A stretch of 5,280 nucleotides of DNA from an uncultured Collinsella sp. GTDB lineage: Bacteria > Actinomycetota > Coriobacteriia > Coriobacteriales > Coriobacteriaceae. Numbering within the stretch: position 1 is the stretch's first letter; every line of letters starts with the position of its first letter. The notes below the pieces were generated by a model. It searched no databases. It was not told the DNA's origin and was given only the letters and a program-made list of their open reading frames with translations. The stretch spans positions 1 to 5,280 of the forward strand of contig CABUHP010000132.1 in the NCBI GenBank assembly GCA_902491415.1. The letters are read 5' to 3'. Below are positions 1 through 4,385 of this stretch, one piece after another. Both the position numbers and the translations under genes were made by a program.

Positions 1-1286
1 TTATCCAGCTCGTCGAGGACGCCAACGCCACCAAGGCGCCCATCGCCCGCATGGCCGACAAGGTCGCCGGCGTGTTCGTGCCCGTGGTATTCGTGATCTC
101 GGCCGTGACCTTTGTGGTGTGGATGGCACTGACCGGCGACGTGAATGAGGCGCTCACCTCCGCCGTCGCTGTGCTGGTGATCAGCTGCCCGTGCGCGCTG
201 GGCCTGGCCACGCCCATCGCCATTATGGTCGGCACCGGCAAGGGCGCCGAGATGGGCATTCTGTTTAAGAGCGCCGAGGCGCTGGAGAACCTGCGCAGCG
301 TGGGCACCGTGGTGCTCGATAAGACGGGCACGGTCACCCGCGGCAAGCCTGCCGTGACCGATATCGTGGTAGCCACGCGCGCTGACGGCTCGCCCGCCAT
401 GAGCGAAAAGGCGCTGCTCAAGTTGGCCGCCGCGTTGGAGCGCTCGAGCGAGCACCCGCTGGCCGAAGCGATTATGGCCGAGTGCGAGACACGCGGGATC
501 GTCGCGCGCATGGTCGAGGACTTTACTGCCGTGCCCGGGCGAGGCGTTACGGCACGCGAGGGGCAAAACGCCATTGCAGCCGGCAACGTACGCCTGATGG
601 ACGAGCTGGGCGTTACCGTGCCCGCGGGTCTTGCCGAACAATTTGCCGCCGAGGGCAAGACGCCGCTGTTCTTTGCCAAGAACGGCGAGCTTGCCGGCAC
701 CATTGCCGTGGCTGACGAGGTCAAGGAGACGAGCGCCGGGGCCATCGCCGCACTGCGCTCGCTTGGCGTCGACGTGCGCATGCTCACCGGCGACAACCGC
801 GTGACGGCCGAGGCCATCGCCCGCCGCGTGGGACTGAACAGCAAGCAGGTCATCGCCGACGTCCTCCCCGCCGACAAGGAGCGCCACGTGCGCAATCTGC
901 AGGATGCGGGCAGCAAGGTCGCCATGGTGGGCGACGGCATCAATGACTCCCCCGCCCTGGCGCGCGCCGACGTGGGCCTTGCTATCGGCACCGGCGCCGA
1001 CATCGCCAAGAAGGGCGCCGACGTGGTTCTCATGCGCAGCGACCTCATGGACGTCGCCCGAGCCATCGAGCTTTCGCGCGCCACGATCCGCAACATCAAG
1101 CAGGACCTGTTCTGGGCGCTGTTCTACAACGGCATCGGCATTCCGCTGGCGGCGGGCGTGTTCTTCCCGCTCACCGGATGGCAGCTCTCGCCGATGTTTG
1201 GCGCTGCGGCCATGAGCCTGTCGAGCGTATGTGTCGTAAGCAACGCTCTGCGCCTGCGAACTTTTAGATCCAAAGTGGCAAAATAG
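1..1286 (+). CDS. copA: Copper-exporting P1B-type ATPase CopA, C-terminal half (5' end outside window)
   Basis: Inner-membrane pump that uses ATP to export Cu(I). The frame is open from base 3 to TAG at 1284-1286, giving about 427 visible residues; family members run roughly 700-850, so the N-terminal metal-binding domain(s), first four helices and actuator domain lie upstream. Counting from the ATG at 51, which is internal and not a start: helices near 8-27 and 34-63, the latter with the Cys-Pro-Cys ion site at 46-48; phosphorylation motif DKTGT at 90-94; the His-Pro pair of the nucleotide domain at 135-136; TGDN at 246-249; GDGIND at 294-299; final helices near 355-372 and 380-400. Tyr-Asn (359-360) followed by Pro365, and Met-Ser-Leu-Ser-Ser (388-392), match the P1B-1 Cu(I)/Ag(I) signature rather than the Zn/Cd or Co classes. 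copZ and csoR downstream support copper. No truncation or frameshift is visible. Family is certain; Cu specificity is inferred from motifs and context. Confidence 0.96.
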   Translation, partial: IQLVEDANATKAPIARMADKVAGVFVPVVFVISAVTFVVWMALTGDVNEALTSAVAVLVISCPCALGLATPIAIMVGTGKGAEMGILFKSAEALENLRSVGTVVLDKTGTVTRGKPAVTDIVVATRADGSPAMSEKALLKLAAALERSSEHPLAEAIMAECETRGIVARMVEDFTAVPGRGVTAREGQNAIAAGNVRLMDELGVTVPAGLAEQFAAEGKTPLFFAKNGELAGTIAVADEVKETSAGAIAALRSLGVDVRMLTGDNRVTAEAIARRVGLNSKQVIADVLPADKERHVRNLQDAGSKVAMVGDGINDSPALARADVGLAIGTGADIAKKGADVVLMRSDLMDVARAIELSRATIRNIKQDLFWALFYNGIGIPLAAGVFFPLTGWQLSPMFGAAAMSLSSVCVVSNALRLRTFRSKVAK

Positions 1287-1314
1287 GCTCACCATTAAGT
1301 CCATTTAGAACGGG

Positions 1315-1408
1315 TTTTCCAGGTGCCCGAGATTGACCTGAAAGAGGAGCGACGCGTACTTTGGTACGCGAGCGACGGTTTGAAGGTCAAGGTCGGGTGC
1401 CTGGGAAA
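1315..1408 (+). repeat. 94-nt imperfect hairpin / inverted repeat in the copA-copZ gap
   Basis: The two arms pair symmetrically around 1361/1362 without bulges. The outer stem pairs 1315-1330 with 1393-1408 (16 positions, three of them G-T/G-U wobbles), the middle stem pairs 1333-1339 with 1384-1390 (7 bp), and the apical stem pairs GCGTAC (1354-1359) with GTACGC (1364-1369) around a TTTG loop. Identical 7-base direct repeats GAGCGAC (1347-1353 and 1370-1376) flank the apical hairpin exactly. It ends 13 nt before the copZ ribosome-binding site and lacks a T tract, so it is not a classical terminator. It may act at the RNA level (processing, stability, tuning of copZ translation) or be a dispersed palindromic repeat. 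The structure is visible; the role is unknown. Confidence 0.75.
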
Positions 1409-1433
1409 GCCGACACAACAGAGAGGAATATCC

Positions 1434-1655
1434 ATGCGTTTCACAATTAAGACTTCCGGCCTCATGTGCGGCCACTGCGACGCCACCGTCGAGACGGCGT
1501 TGCTCAACGTGGCCGGCGTGACCGACGCCGACGCCGATCACGAGACCCAGACCGTCCAGGTGGAGTGCGCCGACACCGTGACCGCCGAGCAGCTCGTCGC
1601 CGCCGTCGAGGGCGCCGGCGAGAAGTTCCACGCCCTGTCCGTAACCGCCGCGTAA
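1434..1655 (+). CDS. copZ: Copper chaperone CopZ (single heavy-metal-associated domain)
   Basis: A 73-residue cytosolic protein that is a single HMA (ferredoxin-like beta-alpha-beta-beta-alpha-beta) domain. It binds Cu(I) and hands it to CopA or CsoR. The metal loop reads Gly-Leu-Met-Cys-Gly-His-Cys at 9-15, with thiol ligands Cys12 and Cys15. The conserved Met two residues before the first Cys is Leu here, with Met at the adjacent position. The ATG at 1434 was chosen because AGAGGA (1422-1427) sits 6 nt upstream and the protein then starts directly at the first beta strand. The frame is open back to 1323, but that stretch is the hairpin element, not protein-like sequence. It lies 147 bp after copA and 38 bp before csoR on the same strand, consistent with one operon. 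Length is typical for the family. Assignment is firm. Confidence 0.93.
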   Translation: MRFTIKTSGLMCGHCDATVETALLNVAGVTDADADHETQTVQVECADTVTAEQLVAAVEGAGEKFHALSVTAA

Positions 1656-1693
1656 CGACCCACGCGCACCCCGACCAGAAACGAGGACCCGCC

Positions 1694-1966
1694 ATGATGG
1701 CAGACCATAAATCGGTGACCCGCATGCTCAAGACGGCACGCGGTCAGATCGACGGCATCCTGCGGATGGTCGAGGAGGACCGCTACTGCGTCGATATTTC
1801 CACGCAGCTCATGGCAACGCAGGCGCTCATTGCGCGCATCAACGCCGACGTGCTCAAGGCGCATATCGAGGGCTGCGTGACTTCGGCAATCGAATCGGGC
1901 GACGAAGACCTCAAAGCCGCCAAGCTCGCCGAGATCGAACGCGTCGTCGACAAGCTCTCCAAGTAA
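1694..1966 (+). CDS. csoR: Copper-sensing transcriptional repressor CsoR
   Basis: A 90-residue all-helical repressor of the CsoR/RcnR family (DUF156). Such proteins bind operator DNA as apo-oligomers and release it on binding Cu(I), derepressing the copper-export genes. The Cu(I) ligands Cys32, His57 and Cys61 are present with the same 25- and 4-residue spacing as in Mycobacterium tuberculosis CsoR (Cys36, His61, Cys65), and Tyr31 precedes the first Cys as in that protein. Positively charged residues in helix 1 (Lys6, Arg10, Lys13, Arg16) and the RGQIDGI segment (16-22) are family hallmarks. ATGs occur at 1694 and 1697; ACGAGGA (1681-1687) lies 6 or 9 nt upstream, so either works. The gene is 38 bp downstream of copZ and probably autoregulates the operon. 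No CsoR operator is recognisable in the window; it is expected upstream of copA. The Cu-specific reading (rather than Ni/Co or persulfide sensing) rests on the ligand set and neighbours. Confidence 0.94.
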   Translation: MMADHKSVTRMLKTARGQIDGILRMVEEDRYCVDISTQLMATQALIARINADVLKAHIEGCVTSAIESGDEDLKAAKLAEIERVVDKLSK

Positions 1967-1976
1967 TTGGGGCATT

Positions 1977-2057
1977 GGGGACGGACTGCTTTGCACCTTC
2001 TTGGTGCATCGGGGACAGGTATGTTTGCACCACCTTGGTGCAGATTGACCTGTCCCC
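1977..2057. repeat. Two tandem GGGGAC/TGCACC hairpin repeats in the csoR downstream gap
   Basis: Two 32-nt units (1977-2008 and 2011-2042) start 34 bp apart and match at 24 of 32 positions. Each begins GGGGAC and ends with a TGCACC...GGTGCA hairpin (stems 1992-1997 with 2003-2008, and 2026-2031 with 2037-2042). The second unit is also enclosed by a perfect 10-bp outer stem, GGGGACAGGT (2011-2020) with ACCTGTCCCC (2048-2057), separated from the inner stem by 5 nt on each side. There is no T tract after either hairpin, so a simple intrinsic terminator for csoR is doubtful. I associate this type of GGGGACAGG palindrome with dispersed intergenic repeats in Collinsella, from memory only. Confidence 0.8.
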
Positions 2058-2073
2058 CTTGCTCTAAATCGGG

Positions 2074-2079
2074 TATAAA
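2074..2079 (+). promoter_or_regulatory. Possible -10 box for the zinc-ribbon membrane protein gene
   Basis: TATAAA, a five-of-six match to the sigma-70 -10 consensus, lies 33 nt before the ATG at 2113 in an otherwise GC-rich stretch. No good -35 is spaced correctly: TTGACC at 2045-2050 is 23 nt upstream, which is too far, and it forms part of the repeat's outer arm. Weak candidate. Confidence 0.3.
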
Positions 2080-2112
2080 GGCGTGCAGCATATCGAACGA
2101 AAGGCAATTTGC

Positions 2113-2586
2113 ATGAATGACTTTATGAAGGGCCGCAATGGTGCCGATGAACTCACCATCGTGATGGGTTTTGCCGGCATTGTCATCGCGATGATCGGAT
2201 TGATGGCCCGTATCCAGTGGCTCAGCTGGATCGCTATCGCCGTCATCGTGATCGGCGTGCTGCGCGGCCTGTCCAAAAACATCGACGCACGTCGCAAGGA
2301 AAACGCGGCCTTTGTCGCCGCGACTGCAAACGTCCCCGGCTTGGGCAAGTTTGTAGCTAGCTTGGGCGGCGGAGCTGCAGCGGCCAACGCCTCGCGTGCA
2401 GCCGGTACTAGCAAGGAAGACTTTGAACGTGCCAAGCGCACAGCCAAGAAGATGTGGAAGGGCCGCAAAACCACGGCCTATCTCAAGTGCCCCAACTGCG
2501 GCCAGATGCTCTCCGTTCCCAAGGGCAAAGGCAAGATCCGCGTCACCTGCCCCAAGTGCCACGCCAAGATGGAAACCCGCTCCTAG
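2113..2586 (+). CDS. Small membrane protein with C-terminal zinc ribbon, function unknown
   Basis: I do not recognise a named family for this 157-residue protein. Two hydrophobic segments, near residues 14-32 and 36-53, form a short helical hairpin separated by a few residues (Arg-Ile-Gln). A basic cytosolic-looking segment follows (about 54-65), then an Ala/Gly-rich stretch (about 70-98) and a Lys-rich region (101-119). The C terminus is a compact zinc ribbon with Cys126-x2-Cys129 and Cys146-x2-Cys149, the second pair followed by His150. The ATG at 2113 was preferred over an in-frame GTG at 2083 because GAAAGG (2099-2104) is 8 nt upstream and the hydrophobic segments then sit near the N terminus. 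Similar ribbons often mediate protein or nucleic-acid contact in membrane proteins, but no role can be assigned. It stands alone between repeats and a terminator; no evidence ties it to the copper genes apart from shared strand. Confidence 0.85.
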   Translation: MNDFMKGRNGADELTIVMGFAGIVIAMIGLMARIQWLSWIAIAVIVIGVLRGLSKNIDARRKENAAFVAATANVPGLGKFVASLGGGAAAANASRAAGTSKEDFERAKRTAKKMWKGRKTTAYLKCPNCGQMLSVPKGKGKIRVTCPKCHAKMETRS

Positions 2587-2597
2587 CGCCCGCACGC

Positions 2598-2626
2598 GGG
2601 ACAAATTAATCAGGTTTGTTTGTCCC
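2598..2626. repeat. 8-bp stem inverted repeat in the 3' region before the terminator
   Basis: GGGACAAA (2598-2605) pairs perfectly with TTTGTCCC (2619-2626) across a 13-nt AT-rich loop. It lies 11 nt after the stop codon of the membrane protein gene and 23 nt before the main terminator. No T tract follows. It could be a 3'-UTR stabilising hairpin or another dispersed repeat; its function is unknown. Confidence 0.55.
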
Positions 2627-2649
2627 AAATCTTAAGTATTTGTTCGATA

Positions 2650-2686
2650 AAAAAGCCGAGGCCTCGTGTTGAGACCTCGGCTTTTT
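2650..2686. terminator. Bidirectional intrinsic terminator between convergent genes
   Basis: AAAAAGCCGAGG (2650-2661) pairs with CCTCGGCTTTTT (2675-2686). The stem continues inward after one C-A mismatch through three more pairs to a GTGTT loop. The T run on the right serves plus-strand transcription from the membrane protein gene. The A run on the left becomes a U run for minus-strand transcription from the amidohydrolase gene, whose stop codon is 34 nt away. A textbook Rho-independent hairpin for both directions. Confidence 0.93.
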
Positions 2687-2719
2687 GTATGCGGCAACGG
2701 AGCTGCACCTTTGTCACAT

Positions 2720-4090
2720 CTACGCCACACCGTCGCGGGCCAGCTCCTCTGCCAGCGCTTCGGCAGGCATGGCCATAATCGCGTCGAGCTCGGCGTCCAC
2801 CTCGGGAATACGCTTCACCTTGAGCTTGCGTACCAGATCACCGCGACACATCACATATATCGGCTCACGCAGAGCGCACAGGTCATCGAGCGGGTTCTTG
2901 CGCATCACCAAGATATCGGCGGCCTTGCCGCACTCGATCGTACCGGTCTCGCCGCCCAGCCCCAGCAGCTCGGCGTTGACTTGCGTAGCCGTATGCAGCG
3001 CGAAGGCGTTGCTCACGCCGACATACTTGGCAAAATAGGCCACCTCACGCCACATGTCGTACTGCGTCACGAACGGGCAGCTCGAGTCCGTGCCAAGGCC
3101 CACCTTAACGTCAGCTTCCAGTGCGGCACGGGCGCTCTCAATGATGCCCGAGCACACGATGTCGCCGTTCTTCTTTTGCGTGTCAGTCGAATGGGTCTTC
3201 TCCGGATCGAGCAACACAAACGGCAGCGCCGGGCTGATAGTGCAGGTAACGCTGGGCGCACGTCCCTCGAGCTGTGTGCCTGCGGCGCCACGGTACAGCT
3301 CCAGGATCTCGGGCGTCATCGGGGCACCGTGCTCGATCGTGTCGACCCCGGCCTCAAGCGCGGCCTTCACGCCCTCGGTGCTCTCGACATGAGCCATAAC
3401 CGGCAGGCCCACCTCGTGCGCCGCCTTGCACGCCGCCGCGGCAACCTCCACCGGCATACGCAGCACGCCCGGCTCGCCCACCTCGGTCGCATCGAACACA
3501 CCGCCCGTCACGAACAGCTTGATGACATCGGCACCGCGCGCATACAGGTCTCGCACCTGCTCGGCTGCCTCGACGGGGCTGTTGGCCACCTGGGCGAACA
3601 AGCCCGCACCATGGCCGCCCGGCACCGTGACGCCCGTTCCCGGCGCTACCAGGCGCGGACCCTGATACTTGCCGGCGTCGATAGCGTCGCGCACGGCAAT
3701 GTCGGCAAACAACGGGTCGCCCGCGCCGCGCACCGTGGTCACGCCGCTTGCCAGCTGCTGCTGGGCACTGCCCTTGAGGATGCGGCGCACGATGGCGCGC
3801 CCCACGGGATTATCGAGTTTCTTCATCAGCGCTCCCGCATCGCCGGCCGAGACAGGCTTGCCCGAGCCGCACAGGTGCACGTGCATATTGATGAGACCGG
3901 GCATGAGATACGCACCACCCAGGTCGATAACCTCGGCACCTGCAGGCGCCTGCGCCACAGCACTCGGCCCTATCCAGGTGATGACGCCGCGCTCAACAGT
4001 CACGGCCATATCGGGCTGCGGCTCCATATGTTCCGAACCATCCAGAATGGTCGCATTGATAAACAACGTGGAACGATCGGCAGATGCCAT
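2720..4090 (-). CDS. Metal-dependent amidohydrolase (imidazolonepropionase-like / Xaa-Pro dipeptidase-like, COG1228 type)
   Basis: A 456-residue cytosolic hydrolase of the amidohydrolase superfamily; no signal peptide is visible. A small N-terminal beta domain (1-60) and the C-terminal strands (about 380-425) flank a TIM barrel. Metal and catalytic residues in order: His70-x-His72 after strand 1, Lys191 in VIKLFVTGG (probably the carboxylated bridging lysine), His234 in MAHVES, His254 in IEHGAP, and Asp335 in GTDSS. This is the arrangement of binuclear-zinc prolidase-like and imidazolonepropionase-like members that cleave amide or peptide bonds; the substrate cannot be read from sequence. An in-frame ATG at 4123 would add 11 residues, but the ATG at 4090 has a strong ribosome-binding site 8 nt upstream, and the best promoter would place the transcript start close to 4123. 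The gene is monocistronic and convergent with the zinc-ribbon gene. No histidine-degradation genes are nearby, so hutI is not implied. Confidence 0.9.
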   Translation of the reverse strand: MASADRSTLFINATILDGSEHMEPQPDMAVTVERGVITWIGPSAVAQAPAGAEVIDLGGAYLMPGLINMHVHLCGSGKPVSAGDAGALMKKLDNPVGRAIVRRILKGSAQQQLASGVTTVRGAGDPLFADIAVRDAIDAGKYQGPRLVAPGTGVTVPGGHGAGLFAQVANSPVEAAEQVRDLYARGADVIKLFVTGGVFDATEVGEPGVLRMPVEVAAAACKAAHEVGLPVMAHVESTEGVKAALEAGVDTIEHGAPMTPEILELYRGAAGTQLEGRAPSVTCTISPALPFVLLDPEKTHSTDTQKKNGDIVCSGIIESARAALEADVKVGLGTDSSCPFVTQYDMWREVAYFAKYVGVSNAFALHTATQVNAELLGLGGETGTIECGKAADILVMRKNPLDDLCALREPIYVMCRGDLVRKLKVKRIPEVDAELDAIMAMPAEALAEELARDGVA

Positions 4091-4096
4091 ATCGAG

Positions 4097-4106
4097 CTCC
4101 TCCCTC
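4097..4106 (-). promoter_or_regulatory. Ribosome-binding site fixing the amidohydrolase start
   Basis: On the minus strand this reads GAGGGAGGAG, with the GGAGG core (4099-4103) 8 nt before the ATG at 4090. The alternative ATG at 4123 has only a weak purine run at a poor distance. This decides the shorter protein. Confidence 0.85.
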
Positions 4107-4129
4107 ACGATTAACTTGAACATTTGTCC

Positions 4130-4160
4130 ATTATCACCTAATGCAGCGACCTAAAGTCGA
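4130..4160 (-). promoter_or_regulatory. Candidate promoter for the amidohydrolase gene
   Basis: On the minus strand, TCGACT (4155-4160, four of six to the -35 consensus) and GATAAT (4130-4135, five of six to the -10 consensus) are 19 nt apart. The implied transcript start near 4123 leaves about 33 nt of leader before the ATG at 4090. The -10 is good; the -35 is weak and the spacer long. Confidence 0.45.
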
Positions 4161-4236
4161 GCATATCGGTTAACGGAAGGAAGAGGGGATGTGGGAGACG
4201 GAATACGCTGCAGTCCCACCCCAACGACACCAGGGA

Positions 4237-4299
4237 AATGTCTCGATCTGTAGCAGGTACAGGGTTATTGGGCCCCTTGATGTTACAGATCGAGACATT
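4237..4299. repeat. Inverted-repeat element A (GTCTCGATCTGTAAC family)
   Basis: The arm GTCTCGATCTGTAGC (4240-4254) faces GTTACAGATCGAGAC (4282-4296) across exactly 27 nt. Pairing extends 3 bp outward and 1 bp inward, giving a 19-bp stem with a single G-T (G-U in RNA) position. The arm differs from the three other copies in the gap at that one base. It is the first of two elements of identical geometry, 81 bp apart. No T tract follows in either direction. Confidence 0.85.
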
Positions 4300-4318
4300 C
4301 GGTCGACGTTTCACCGAC

Positions 4319-4379
4319 TTGTCTCGATCTGTAACAATTACGAGCTCAAACAACCTCTAAACGTTACAGATCGAGACGA
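4319..4379. repeat. Inverted-repeat element B (GTCTCGATCTGTAAC family)
   Basis: GTCTCGATCTGTAAC (4321-4335) and its perfect complement GTTACAGATCGAGAC (4363-4377) are separated by exactly 27 nt, as in element A, though the loop sequence differs (about 12 of 27 positions agree). Pairing extends two positions outward, one as a wobble. Element B ends 7 nt beyond the 3' end of the minus-strand nuclease-like gene, so that gene's mRNA would carry the hairpin just after its stop codon. A 24-nt spacer between the elements holds a small TCGGT...ACCGA inverted repeat (4299-4303, 4313-4317). Confidence 0.87.
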
Positions 4380-4385
4380 AACCTC

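Noticed and set aside
482..1215. Arg/Ala-rich open frames overlapping copA in another frame
   Set aside because: They are frame shadows of GC-rich coding DNA without domain content.
1333..1362. An internal promoter for copZ (TTGACC at 1333-1338 with TACTTT at 1357-1362)
   Set aside because: The -10 matches only three of six positions, and both boxes lie within paired arms of the hairpin, which explains their sequence better.
1323..1433. A 37-residue N-terminal extension of CopZ from a non-ATG start at 1323
   Set aside because: The stretch is the hairpin element, and the ATG at 1434 has a well-placed ribosome-binding site and gives the normal CopZ length.
2083..2112. GTG start 10 codons upstream for the zinc-ribbon protein
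   Set aside because: It lacks a ribosome-binding site and sits just downstream of the possible -10 box; the ATG at 2113 has GAAAGG at proper spacing.
1287..2112. A CsoR operator in the copper gene gaps
   Set aside because: No TACCC...GGGTA-type pseudo-palindrome was seen; the operator is expected upstream of copA outside the window.
2666..4114. A 482-codon plus-strand open frame covering the amidohydrolase gene
   Set aside because: It is antisense to a gene with complete family motifs. Its translation is His/Arg-rich without domain features, as expected for the opposite strand of GC-rich coding DNA, and its start overlaps the terminator.
4138..4353. Minus-strand 71-codon open frame across the repeats
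   Set aside because: Its content is mainly the translated repeats, it has no family resemblance, and it overlaps the promoter region of the amidohydrolase gene.
4240..4377. A possible short CRISPR array made of the 15-mer repeats with 24-27 nt spacers
   Set aside because: The repeats alternate in orientation and are too short, the geometry is that of two inverted-repeat pairs, and no cas genes are present.
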